From: Pseudobutyrivibrio sp. MD2005 | GTDB taxonomy: Bacteria > Bacillota > Clostridia > Lachnospirales > Lachnospiraceae | Assembly: GCF_000621865.1 (NCBI RefSeq) | Contig: NZ_JHXE01000017.1 | Coordinates: 37,514 to 101,513, forward strand | DNA: 64,000 bases | Direction of reading: 5' to 3' | In this document: positions 53,631 through 61,763 of the stretch, piece after piece | Layout: the number at the start of each line of letters is the position of its first letter | How positions within the stretch are numbered: the stretch's first letter is position 1 | Program-made: the position numbers and the translations under genes | The notes under the pieces: model-generated | Databases searched by the model: none | Seen by the model: only the letters and a program-made list of their open reading frames with translations | What the model was told of the DNA's origin: nothing

Positions 53631-54788
53631 CTAATTTTCAAACAACCACTCCATTACCGATACACATCTATATGCATAATCAAACGATGCCATATGGTAC
53701 TGAACACTCTGCATCATGGAATCATCACCACCTGCGTTCATGCCCCCTTGACCACCTGCTGGCTTTTCTGCAGCTTCTGCAGATTCATCATCTGCTGGCA
53801 GGTCTGAGCTTTCACTGTTTGAATTCATCGCAGGCTTTTCTCCTCCATCTGAAGAACCGTTAGGGCCTGCAAATGACATTTGACTACTTGCCTCTATTGT
53901 TCCAGTCTTCCATGATACAAAATATGCATTTGTATCACCTGATAAAAGCTCTGATGTTGCTGCTGAAAGCTCATCTGGAGTCCATGTTCCATCCCACTGA
54001 GCATATGTGTAATCCACGCCATCCTCATCAAACATTGTCATGACTTCCTGCATGCCATTGTATGCATTAGTATCATCCTCGGCCGCAAAATAAATAAATG
54101 TCTGATTTTCAAGAGACGAAAGTGTAGTCACATCCCACTGACCATCAACAAACATACAAGCCGCATAAAGATCTGGATACTCAGATGCGAGAATGAGTGT
54201 TGTCATACATCCCATTGATTGACCTGTTCCATAGATTCTATCTGTATCAACAGCGTACTCCTCTGCCACATCATCGATAAGTCGTTTTGTAAGTTCCACA
54301 TATTCTGTTGTGCTATAACCATTTTGGTCATCAAGAATTGTTTCTGGATAACTTGGCACCAACACGATGCTCTGATTTGCAGATTGCCATTCTTCTGAAG
54401 CCCACACAAGTGCACCTCTTCCCTGTGTCAATGATGCTGTTGCGTCATCCCCTGCACAGCTGGAATCTGCTATAAAAACAACCATTGGATATTCTTCAGA
54501 TTCGTCATAATCCTCTGGTAAATAGATATTGTAAGTAACAGTAAGACCTGTCTCATCATCGGTGTACTCAACCTGCTCAAACGCATCAGCATAAGCTTCT
54601 ACCAATGCATCTGCGTCCTCTGCAAAACTGTTGTCCACATTTCCTGTAGTTGTTGCTTCAGCCTCAGATGATTCTGTTGCAGTTGTCTCCGTAGATGATT
54701 CAGTACTGTCTGTGTTCTCTGTCTGTCCACATGCAACGGCCGACAAGCCCATTACTCCACATACCATTAATGCTAATAGTTTCTTCAT
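53631..54788 (-). CDS. Putative secreted esterase lipoprotein with low-complexity insert
   Basis: 385 residues. Lipobox SAVACG (Cys20), a Thr/Ser/Glu linker, then an alpha/beta-hydrolase (about 70-270): YNIYLPEDY, oxyanion VVFIADSS and nucleophile Ser in GTGQSMGC. Asp in AAEDDTN is a possible acid. Residues about 300-360 are a Ser/Gly/Asn/Asp low-complexity insert, after which YHMASFDYAY carries the likely catalytic His. Resembles feruloyl/acetyl xylan esterase-type secreted hydrolases. Substrate unknown. Confidence 0.75.
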   Translation of the reverse strand: MKKLLALMVCGVMGLSAVACGQTENTDSTESSTETTATESSEAEATTTGNVDNSFAEDADALVEAYADAFEQVEYTDDETGLTVTYNIYLPEDYDESEEYPMVVFIADSSCAGDDATASLTQGRGALVWASEEWQSANQSIVLVPSYPETILDDQNGYSTTEYVELTKRLIDDVAEEYAVDTDRIYGTGQSMGCMTTLILASEYPDLYAACMFVDGQWDVTTLSSLENQTFIYFAAEDDTNAYNGMQEVMTMFDEDGVDYTYAQWDGTWTPDELSAATSELLSGDTNAYFVSWKTGTIEASSQMSFAGPNGSSDGGEKPAMNSNSESSDLPADDESAEAAEKPAGGQGGMNAGGDDSMMQSVQYHMASFDYAYRCVSVMEWLFEN

Positions 54789-54879
54789 TTATAAGTTCCT
54801 CCAATTTTAAAATATTTTCTCCTGCTCCACTAATAAGCAGTATTCGAAAGATACATTTTTCATAATTGGAGTATTTTAT

Positions 54880-54929
54880 AAAGCGAGCTACCATTCGCTG
54901 CCAAAAGACAAAGCAAATGATAGCCCGCT
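54880..54929 (-). terminator. Imperfect hairpin terminator of the AlkZ-related gene
   Basis: AAGCGAGCTACCATTCGCT pairs with AGCAAATGATAGCCCGCTT over about 19 bp with mismatches and a 12-nt loop. The minus-strand end is TTTATAAAA. It lies 33 bp past the stop. Confidence 0.6.
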
Positions 54930-54961
54930 TATGTGATGTTATTGTGTTGTTTAACTATTTT

Positions 54962-55711
54962 TTAGCTGATAATTCCTTGAACCCTCTTGCCAACAATTAG
55001 CTTTCTAATCTGATTCGTATTTGCGATAGGATAAATATCCATTATATGATTTGCTATAGCATCACCTGATTCACTAGGATTTTCATTATATCTTGATGTC
55101 ACATGCTCGCGGCCCCATATAGCCTCCGGCATAGCATACACAGCTATCGGCCATCCATAAAGTTCGCCCTTTTTATTCTTGCGCTGTCGAAAATCTCGTA
55201 CCACAAGATAAGTCATCATTTGTAAATCAGTAATAGTTCCATCAAAGCCTTTTTCGCCATCCTTACTGAATCCAGCTTCTTTTTTAAGCTCGTTTGAATA
55301 CATCTCATCCTTCCCCTCAAAGACATCCATAATCTTCTTCTGTCTTCGAGAAGCTTTTTCATCATCCCAAAGTGCATCGAAATCGTATCCATCACGTCTA
55401 TAATTGGCAAAATATGGTAGCCATTCTTTGGATATAAAACCAGCTTTCTTGTTAAAGAATTTGCCATATGCTACATCACCACTGCGGGCAATAAGTTCTC
55501 TCCATTCCCATGGATCCACCTCAGGATCTCCGCACCACCAGTACTCTGGCACAGTGCGTTCTTCTAGCGAGAAGCCTGGGATTTCATTTTTAAATAATGG
55601 CAGAAATCCTATCTCATTTATGTATGCAATTGCTTCATCTACTGTATGCAAGCATTCCGGATCATCCCATTCAACTCCATACATTACCCATGTACCATTT
55701 TCGTTTGGCAT
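54962..55711 (-). CDS. Unknown protein, AlkZ-related type
   Basis: 249 residues, no signal. Seen: RTVPEYWWCGDPEVDPWEWRE, then AYGKFFNKKAGFISKEW and a C-terminal YGWPIAVYAMPEAIWG. I associate this pattern from memory with proteins annotated as AlkZ-related (a DNA-glycosylase branch), without catalytic proof. GCGGAGG lies 4 nt before the ATG. Monocistronic, followed by the hairpin at 54880. Treat the function as unknown. Confidence 0.45.
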   Translation of the reverse strand: MPNENGTWVMYGVEWDDPECLHTVDEAIAYINEIGFLPLFKNEIPGFSLEERTVPEYWWCGDPEVDPWEWRELIARSGDVAYGKFFNKKAGFISKEWLPYFANYRRDGYDFDALWDDEKASRRQKKIMDVFEGKDEMYSNELKKEAGFSKDGEKGFDGTITDLQMMTYLVVRDFRQRKNKKGELYGWPIAVYAMPEAIWGREHVTSRYNENPSESGDAIANHIMDIYPIANTNQIRKLIVGKRVQGIIS

Positions 55712-55847
55712 TGTTTCCTCCGCTGATTATAAGTATTAGTGCTCATATATTTTTCATCCATAGCATTAAGATATAAATAATCTGACCTGCTAAGGCTTCT
55801 CGAAATTGGCGCGAAAGAAAGGATTAAGTTATTATAAAAAAATATTC

Positions 55848-56327
55848 TTATTTTCTTCCTCGCCTATATAGCAAAATTAAAATCGGTACAAGCCACAACG
55901 CCATAGCAATACAAACCTGCATAACACTATCTGAATACTCTTCATCTTCAACTTTAGCATACAGACCATATTCATTAAGACCGTAATATAAAACTCCATC
56001 TTTTTTTATTGTATAAAGAATGGCAGGAGTCTCTATTTTCTCTTCACTTACCAGTGAAACTAACGTGTTATCTTCTAAACAAAATGTGTACTCATATCCC
56101 CAGGTATAATCGTGAAAATGTCTTCTATGAGTGAGTTCTTTTACACTGACTATTGTTCCATTTACTTTTTCTATATATTGTTCATTGCTATTAAACCATT
56201 TATCAAAGTTATTATTATCCTGCATAATGAGACGCCCGGAAAATATAATGCCAATCAGGATTATAATAACCAAAACTCTATTGAGCCATTTAGATTGTTT
56301 CTTATGCTCCAACTCTTGTAACTCCAT
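55848..56327 (-). CDS. Unknown two-helix membrane protein
   Basis: 159 residues: helix about 16-32, an external domain with beta strands (TIVSVKELTHRRHFHDYTWGYEYTF), helix about 137-155 and a short basic tail. Weak ribosome site. The fold resembles DUF3592-like proteins, but I cannot confirm it. Confidence 0.45.
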   Translation of the reverse strand: MELQELEHKKQSKWLNRVLVIIILIGIIFSGRLIMQDNNNFDKWFNSNEQYIEKVNGTIVSVKELTHRRHFHDYTWGYEYTFCLEDNTLVSLVSEEKIETPAILYTIKKDGVLYYGLNEYGLYAKVEDEEYSDSVMQVCIAMALWLVPILILLYRRGRK

Positions 56328-56419
56328 ATATATTTTCTTGTATTACAACAAATCTCTGTAAACTTGATTTGTTTCATAAAATAATTCTATTTGTTCCATG
56401 CATAAAAATAAAGTATGAC

Positions 56420-56588
56420 TTCTTGCTGACAGAACAATGAATTTGTCAGCAAGAATCCTGCTTTGCAGGACATGAAAATAGATAAATCTATTTTCATGGT
56501 ATTTACGATTCCTGAAAAACTGATGTTTTTCAAGAATCTATACAAAAGTGAGCCTTATTTCATAACATTATTTTACTGCGAACAGTAA
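56420..56588. other. Cluster of five hairpins in an intergenic region
   Basis: The 375 bp between 56327 and 56703 hold no gene. Stems: TTCTTGCTGACA/TGTCAGCAAGAA (56420-56455), TCCTGC/GCAGGA (56456-56470), CATGAAAATAGA/TCTATTTTCATG (56471-56498), GATTCcTGAAAAAC/GTTTTTCAaGAATC (56507-56538) and TTACTG/CAGTAA with a CGAA loop (56573-56588). The first three touch without any spacer. A terminator T-run is absent. Possible structured RNA, remnant of a mobile element or nucleoid-binding site. Confidence 0.7.
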
Positions 56589-56702
56589 TTAAGTATTACA
56601 CAATTCTTTGAAACTGTCCCCTAAAAAATAATCAAAACTGGATATTTCAAAGTGCACAGGAATCATATATTATTTTCTCCAACAAAAGGAGGAGAACTTG
56701 TT

Positions 56703-57458
56703 ATGTATGAATTTACTGATTTTAAAAAGATTGATATGCACTCGCATATTGGAACCTGGGGTAATCCATTTAACTTTAGTGGGGACATTAATTTAGTTAT
56801 TGATTTGATGGATAAATTTAATATAGAAAAGACAGTCTTATGCCCTTCTGATTCTTCTAAAAACGCGGATATTCTAGAAGCTTATGAAAAGGCTAAAGAC
56901 AAGATTATTCCAGTGCCTTGGGTTGATTGTACAAAAGAACAAGCTGCCTATGACGAACTAGAATATTTAATTCGTGATAAAGGCTGCAAAGGGGCAAAGA
57001 TACAATCATTATTTGATGGCTATGCTGCTGATTCTCCAATAGTAGATCCAGTAGCTGAAATCTGTGAATCCTATAATGTGCCTTTCTTTGTGCATTCAGG
57101 ACATGAACCTTTCTCATTGCCTTGGCAGATAGGGCTTTTAGCAGAGCGACATCCAAAATGTAAATTTGTAATGCTTCATATGGGGCATGGCCATGGAATA
57201 TATGTTGAGGCAGCTCAGACTATTGCTAAAAGATATAAAAATATATGGCTTGAAACTTCTGGCACTTCGATGACTGCTCAGATTTTCAATGCTTATAAAA
57301 ACGTGGGAAATGACAGAGTTATGTTTGGACTAGATACGCCATTTCATGCACCAGAGGTGGAAATCCAAAAGATTCTTTCTTGCCCATTAAAAGAAAAGGA
57401 TTATGAGAACATATTCTATAACAATGCAAAGAACTTTTTAGGATCACTTTTAGATTAG
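56703..57458 (+). CDS. Amidohydrolase-2 family metal-dependent hydrolase
   Basis: 251 residues from ATG 56703, with AGGAGG 9 nt upstream; a frame from 56652 is longer but lacks a site. HxH metal motif DMHSHIG near the start, VHSGHEP about residue 140, VMLHMGHG and the late Asp of MFGLDTPFH. A (beta/alpha)8 hydrolase or decarboxylase of the ACMSD/2-pyrone class. An ECF S component starts 12 bp later, so it may process the imported compound. Confidence 0.8.
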   Translation: MYEFTDFKKIDMHSHIGTWGNPFNFSGDINLVIDLMDKFNIEKTVLCPSDSSKNADILEAYEKAKDKIIPVPWVDCTKEQAAYDELEYLIRDKGCKGAKIQSLFDGYAADSPIVDPVAEICESYNVPFFVHSGHEPFSLPWQIGLLAERHPKCKFVMLHMGHGHGIYVEAAQTIAKRYKNIWLETSGTSMTAQIFNAYKNVGNDRVMFGLDTPFHAPEVEIQKILSCPLKEKDYENIFYNNAKNFLGSLLD

Positions 57459-57470
57459 GGGGACACATTC

Positions 57471-57977
57471 ATGGAAAAGACTAGATATAATCAAAAAGAT
57501 ATTGCTGTAGTTGGGCTTATGATTGCTTTAGTATTTATTGGGACCTTTTATTTTAAGATTCCAACAGCCTTTGGATACACTCATTTAGGGGATTGCATGA
57601 TTATTCTTGCAACATGCCTGCTTGGTACCAAAAAAGGTGCTATAGCGGGAGCATTAGGCGCTGGCCTTGCCGATTTCATCGGCGGATACACAGCTTGGGT
57701 ATTGCCTACAATGGCTTTTAAAGCAGCCTGGGTCCTTGTGATGGGATTTATTGCATTTAAATTGTTTAAGAACTTTAAATACAACCTTTGGATTGGGGCT
57801 ATAATTGGAGGACTTGTACACATAGCCTTATATACACTTATAAAAATACCAATGTTTGGTCTTGCTTATGCACTATCTACTCTTCTAACCCTTAGCCTTC
57901 AGACATTAAGCGGAATAATACTTGGAAATATCCTTTATGGATTGATGAAAAACAAGATTAGGTTGGAAGCTGTATAA
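57471..57977 (+). CDS. ECF transporter S component
   Basis: 168 residues, about six helices. The first loop TFYFKIPTAFGYTHLGDCMIILA in two parts and the LGTKKGAIAGALGAGLADF helix are typical substrate-binding components of energy-coupling factor transporters (vitamin uptake). No ATPase/T component is near, so it must share a general ECF module. Cotranscribed with the amidohydrolase; substrate not identifiable. Confidence 0.8.
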   Translation: MEKTRYNQKDIAVVGLMIALVFIGTFYFKIPTAFGYTHLGDCMIILATCLLGTKKGAIAGALGAGLADFIGGYTAWVLPTMAFKAAWVLVMGFIAFKLFKNFKYNLWIGAIIGGLVHIALYTLIKIPMFGLAYALSTLLTLSLQTLSGIILGNILYGLMKNKIRLEAV

Positions 57978-57997
57978 AAATATAGAGATTAAAAATT

Positions 57998-58024
57998 AGC
58001 GTAGGAGCCTTACTCTCCTACGCT
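57998..58024 (+). terminator. Terminator of the amidohydrolase/ECF unit
   Basis: 10-bp perfect stem AGCGTAGGAG / CTCCTACGCT with a 7-nt loop, then TATTATGATTT. Confidence 0.8.
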
Positions 58025-58147
58025 ATTATGATTTCATAGGCCTTTTACCCAGATAACATTTTCTTGTTAATAGTATCCTCATGCATGAATAATATCTTCA
58101 CTCACACTGCACTCTTTTAATTCAGCAATTATTCTGGGTGGTTGCAA

Positions 58148-58264
58148 TTAGATATTAAAAATTGTATTATTAGATTGAATTTAGGTCTTAAAAATTGTAA
58201 GTATATCTCTTTTTTAGACATTAAAAATTGTATTTTCATTTCGGATTAGGTCTTAAAAATTGTG
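58148..58264. repeat. Four iterons (19 bp, 33-bp period) ahead of the ATPase gene
   Basis: TTAG(A/G)(T/C/A)(A/C)TTAAAAATTGT(A/G) at 58148, 58181, 58214 and 58246: spacing 33, 33 and 32 bp. The last ends 24 bp before the ATG at 58289, overlapping the region of promoter or RBS. Direct, not inverted, repeats. Likely operator for autoregulation or a binding site for the neighbouring integrase-type element. Confidence 0.85.
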
Positions 58265-58288
58265 ATTAACACTTTGGAGGTACGATAT

Positions 58289-59578
58289 ATGCAGCGTTTT
58301 GCAATGGGTAAACTTGTCGACTGGAAAAATAGTACAAAAAGAAAGCCTTTAGTTATAATGGGAGCACGTCAGGTTGGCAAGACTTGGTTAATGCAGGAAT
58401 TTGGAAAACAATACTATAAAAAAGTAGCATATATATCATTCTACAACAACACTTCCATGGCTCGTGTATTTGAACAAGATTATGATATAAATAGAATTAT
58501 TTCTGCAATCAATATTGAAGTTGGTTTTACTGTATCTGCCGATGATACGCTAATTATATTTGACGAAATACAAAATGCACCAAGAGCATTTGAATCTCTA
58601 AAATACTTTTATGAGAATGCACCTGAATACCATGTAATTGTGGCAGGCTCTCTTTTAGGCGTAGCCTTGCATGAAGGTATTTCATATCCTGTTGGAAAAG
58701 TAATAACATTAAATCTTTATCCACTCAATTTCAGAGAATTTCTATACGCAGTTGGTGAAAATGGTCTGGCTGATGCTCTTAAGACAAAAGATTATTCTTT
58801 AATTGATAGTTTTTCAGAAAAATATATTTATCATTTGAAAAACTACATGTATGTAGGTGGCATGCCAGAAGCTGTAAACGCTTTTTTAAATAACAGTGAT
58901 TACTATGCCGCTAGAGAGATTCAAAAAGAAATTATACTTCAATATAAAGGCGATTTCGGCAAACACATTTCTGCCAATGAAGTAGTTAGAGTTAATATGG
59001 TTTGGGATGGCATCCCAATGCAATTAGCAAAAGAAAATAAAAAGTTTTTCTTTGGACAAATAAAAAAAGGCTCACGTAGTAGCGAATTCGAAAAAGCCAT
59101 ACAGTGGTTAGTTGATAGTGGTTTAGTATATCGTGTTCATAAAGTAAATGAGCCTCATGTTCCTCTTTCTGCATACAAGGAGCTCTCATTTTTTAAACTA
59201 TTCTTTTTGGATATTGGTTTGTTAGGTGCTATGAGTGAATTAGATTTACATTCTATTATCGAAGGTAACAGCCTTTTTGTGGAATTTAAAGGTGCCCTAA
59301 CAGAGCAATATGTTTTACAACAAATTATTAGCGATACTGAGTATTCGCCATATTACTATGGGACTGAATCGGCTACTTTTGAGCAAGATTTTCTTATTCA
59401 GAAAGGAATGGATGCTGTTCCAATTGAAGTAAAAGCAGAGGCTAATATTCGCTCTCAAAGTTTAAAAGCATATTACGAAAAATTTCACCCTTCTACTTCT
59501 ATCAGATTATCCTTACTAAATTATAAAGAGCAGGAATGGATGGTTAATATTCCACTTTATGCAGTATGTAATATGTAG
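58289..59578 (+). CDS. AAA-type ATPase with DUF4143 (ATP-binding, PDDEXK-like tail)
   Basis: 429 residues from ATG 58289 (GGAGG 8 nt upstream; a longer frame from 58262 runs through an iteron). Walker A MGARQVGKTW (about 28-37), Walker B TLIIFDEIQNAP (about 91-102), sensor-type VIVAGSLLG, and the C-terminal DUF4143 with FFLDIGLLGAM and VEFKGALTEQYVLQQ, ending VPIEVKAEANIRSQSLK, where ExK is nuclease-like. Common ATPases of unclear role, often in toxin/accessory regions. The iterons suggest tight regulation. Confidence 0.88.
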   Translation: MQRFAMGKLVDWKNSTKRKPLVIMGARQVGKTWLMQEFGKQYYKKVAYISFYNNTSMARVFEQDYDINRIISAINIEVGFTVSADDTLIIFDEIQNAPRAFESLKYFYENAPEYHVIVAGSLLGVALHEGISYPVGKVITLNLYPLNFREFLYAVGENGLADALKTKDYSLIDSFSEKYIYHLKNYMYVGGMPEAVNAFLNNSDYYAAREIQKEIILQYKGDFGKHISANEVVRVNMVWDGIPMQLAKENKKFFFGQIKKGSRSSEFEKAIQWLVDSGLVYRVHKVNEPHVPLSAYKELSFFKLFFLDIGLLGAMSELDLHSIIEGNSLFVEFKGALTEQYVLQQIISDTEYSPYYYGTESATFEQDFLIQKGMDAVPIEVKAEANIRSQSLKAYYEKFHPSTSIRLSLLNYKEQEWMVNIPLYAVCNM

Positions 59579-59712
59579 TAGCTATAAAGGACATCTATGC
59601 AATCAAAGATGCCCTTCATCATAGCAATATTGATACTTCCAAGCATTATATTTCAGATAAGGAAGCTAGAATCGATGCGGCTACGGAGGCTGCTAGTACG
59701 TTCTTTAGCTAA
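59578..59712 (+). pseudogene. C-terminal remnant of a tyrosine recombinase
   Basis: The frame reads AIKDALHHSNIDTSKHYI, the LxHxxxxTxxxY end of phage/ICE integrases with the nucleophile Tyr, followed by DKEARIDAATEAASTFF and TAA. No N-terminal part or start is present; the ATPase stop is immediately upstream. Remains of an integrated element. Confidence 0.6.
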
Positions 59713-59748
59713 TTTTTAACGCTACCGCTAATATTTATAACCCCTTCC

Positions 59749-60498
59749 CTATCGTGGGAATTCTTTTTCAAACGCATAATAATTACGATCAGGTGGAACA
59801 GCAAATACTACCTTTTTAACCTTAGTATCGCTGAAAAAATCTCTAAAATAAGCTGCCACTACTTCCGGATTCTGAGCAAAGACTCCGCAGCCAAATGCCC
59901 CTGCGATTAATATATCCACGCTCTCAGTATCGCAAATATCCCTTATAAACCTAATCCTATCCTTAAGTGCTGTCTCATTGTCTAATTCACTGACTCTACC
60001 ATTTCTATGCAATGTAGAACGATTAGGTGCAGCACAGGTAATTACATCAGCAGACACATGATTTTTGTATTCATCACTGAAAAAGAAAACCTCAGGCGAA
60101 TATAGAGCTCTATTCGTATACAAGCCCATATTGTAGTTAGATTCATTCCATTCATAATAATCTTGAAACTCTCTTAAAACATTATAAAGAAAAGAAGCAT
60201 GACATATCGCTTCTTCTTGAGCTATGGCGCCATTTATAAAGCCTCCACCAGCATGTCTGTAACTTGCAAAATTAAGTACTGCCACCTTCTCTTTACCAGC
60301 ATTTCTCATGATGCTATCTTGTGTATATGATTGTTCAAGTAAGAATTCTGCTACACTTCCTGCCGTACTGCTTCTGACGAAATCTGTTCTATATATGCGG
60401 GTTTCAGCAATGCTTTTGTTAATTTCTTTTGAATACAGCTCTTCCATAATTGCTGTATGTTTTTCTGCTTTTTCTTTCATTTGTTCTTTTCTGCCCAT
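59749..60498 (-). CDS. Poly(ADP-ribose) glycohydrolase-like protein (TIGR02452/DUF2263)
   Basis: 249 residues. PARG signature GGG (84-86) and QEE (94-96) in HAGGGFINGAIAQEEAI, NFAS at 76-79, AAPNRS about 178 and AFGCGVFAQNP about 210. Macrodomain-fold enzymes of this kind release ADP-ribose from (poly)ADP-ribosylated substrates. Last gene of the HAD-Zn-PARG operon (21-bp gap), which suggests turnover of ADP-ribosylated RNA or protein in conflict or repair. Function inferred from motifs only. Confidence 0.8.
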   Translation of the reverse strand: MGRKEQMKEKAEKHTAIMEELYSKEINKSIAETRIYRTDFVRSSTAGSVAEFLLEQSYTQDSIMRNAGKEKVAVLNFASYRHAGGGFINGAIAQEEAICHASFLYNVLREFQDYYEWNESNYNMGLYTNRALYSPEVFFFSDEYKNHVSADVITCAAPNRSTLHRNGRVSELDNETALKDRIRFIRDICDTESVDILIAGAFGCGVFAQNPEVVAAYFRDFFSDTKVKKVVFAVPPDRNYYAFEKEFPR

Positions 60499-60519
60499 AA
60501 TATTACCTACCTTCTATAC

Positions 60520-61110
60520 TTATTTGGGTATCTTCTTGTACTTTAGTATATATTTTTCTATTCGTTCTTTATGACACGCATCACAAAGAGTCTTAACCCA
60601 GAAAATTCCTACAGAGGAATCATTTCTTAATTCTCCTTCTGCGCCACATAGTTCACAAGTGTGCCTGCTTTTCTCTTCTGCTGCGTGAACAATAGAACGA
60701 ATATCCTGCCGTAGTTTTGCTTTGGCATCATCTATATAGACTTCTACTTTTGGCTCAAAACGTATGCTTTCTCCTGTTGCAAGGTCATCAAAAGCTGCAA
60801 TTCCACATGGTGCATCCGTATATCCATAGTAAAAACGTAGCGCACCAAACTTTTCTTTTATCTGAGCAGGCTCAAAGTCTATCTCACTTAATCCAATACC
60901 TTCTATGGCATATCTTGCAACAATAGCCTCACAACACTCCCTAAGTAACTGATACCATCCACCAGAGCATTCAAATCCCCTTTCTCTATAAATAGTATGG
61001 GAATCATCAGTGCTTTGCTCCATAAATGGAAAATCCTCTTGCAATTTTATCTTCCACTCATCAAATGGTACAATCTTTCCTCTATGATTCAATTTTTCTC
61101 TTACAACCAT
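60520..61110 (-). CDS. Unknown protein with C-terminal zinc site
   Basis: 196 residues from ATG 61110 (GGAGGT 6 nt upstream; a GTG at 61116 is also in frame). An N-terminal domain with GGWYQLLRECCEAI, then PAQIKEKFGALRFYY, a motif shared from memory with many uncharacterised proteins, and a C-terminal CELCG...CDACH tetrad. Middle of the operon, between HAD (26-bp gap) and PARG. Possibly binds nucleic acid. Confidence 0.6.
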   Translation of the reverse strand: MVVREKLNHRGKIVPFDEWKIKLQEDFPFMEQSTDDSHTIYRERGFECSGGWYQLLRECCEAIVARYAIEGIGLSEIDFEPAQIKEKFGALRFYYGYTDAPCGIAAFDDLATGESIRFEPKVEVYIDDAKAKLRQDIRSIVHAAEEKSRHTCELCGAEGELRNDSSVGIFWVKTLCDACHKERIEKYILKYKKIPK

Positions 61111-61136
61111 TTTCACACCTCCATATCTGATTTACT

Positions 61137-61637
61137 TTAGTTTAATAATTTGTCTGATTTTGATATTCCTTCTAAAAAAATCATCGCTGATATACTAGGT
61201 GTTGCAGATGCGTATGTAGAACACTCTATCCCTTGTCCCTTTGTATCTAGAAATCTTTCCCATAGTTTATTATAATCTTCAAATCCGTAGTGATTGTCAT
61301 CTAGAATAACGAAATCCTCAATATCATCATGCTTTTCTATATATTCTAGTATACCATCTTCCCGGCTTTCACCAGCACGCTCTTTTGTTTCTCCTAAAAT
61401 ATTTATCCCATGCCTAGCCAATCCGTCCTTAAGATACAAGAAATCTTCATGATCCTTTCTTAGATTTTTCCATGTCGTTGTCAATACAACACCATCACAA
61501 CCAGCGTAACGCATGGCGTCGCCTAATAGCTTTAGTCTAAACTCAACTATTCCAACGTACTTACCAGATGGAGCTACAACGCACGATTTTGATGTATTTA
61601 ACACTCCGTCTACATCTAAGAAAACTACAAAACTCAT
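61137..61637 (-). CDS. HAD-like phosphatase (Swiss-army-knife RNA-repair HAD type)
   Basis: 166 residues from ATG 61637, with AGGAGGTG upstream. Motif I LDVDGVLN (Asp8 nucleophile), motif II TTTWK about residue 64, motif IV FVILDDN about 120. This small HAD pattern (VDGVLNT, TTTWK, ILDDN) matches the HAD_SAK class, linked from memory to polynucleotide repair. First gene of the operon; an intrinsic terminator is placed directly before its ribosome site. Confidence 0.7.
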   Translation of the reverse strand: MSFVVFLDVDGVLNTSKSCVVAPSGKYVGIVEFRLKLLGDAMRYAGCDGVVLTTTWKNLRKDHEDFLYLKDGLARHGINILGETKERAGESREDGILEYIEKHDDIEDFVILDDNHYGFEDYNKLWERFLDTKGQGIECSTYASATPSISAMIFLEGISKSDKLLN

Positions 61638-61651
61638 ATAACACCTCCTAT

Positions 61652-61686
61652 AAAAAAGCCCCACTGATGTTGAATCAGTGAGGCTA
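61652..61686 (-). terminator. Terminator/attenuator immediately before the HAD gene RBS
   Basis: 12-bp stem with one mismatch, AGCCtCACTGAT / ATCAGTGgGGCT, 5-nt loop, then TTTTTTAT and, at once, AGGAGGTG. No room exists for a promoter between it and the HAD start, so downstream genes depend on read-through. Confidence 0.88.
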
Positions 61687-61763
61687 ACCTCGTAATTTGT
61701 AAATGTCTATGAAACACTTCCATTGCTAAATATAGATTTCTTGTAAAGGTGTATATATACTCC

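Noticed and set aside
58148..58264. CRISPR array at the ATPase
   Set aside because: Only four 19-bp units with 13-14-bp AT-rich gaps, far too short for spacers; read as iterons.
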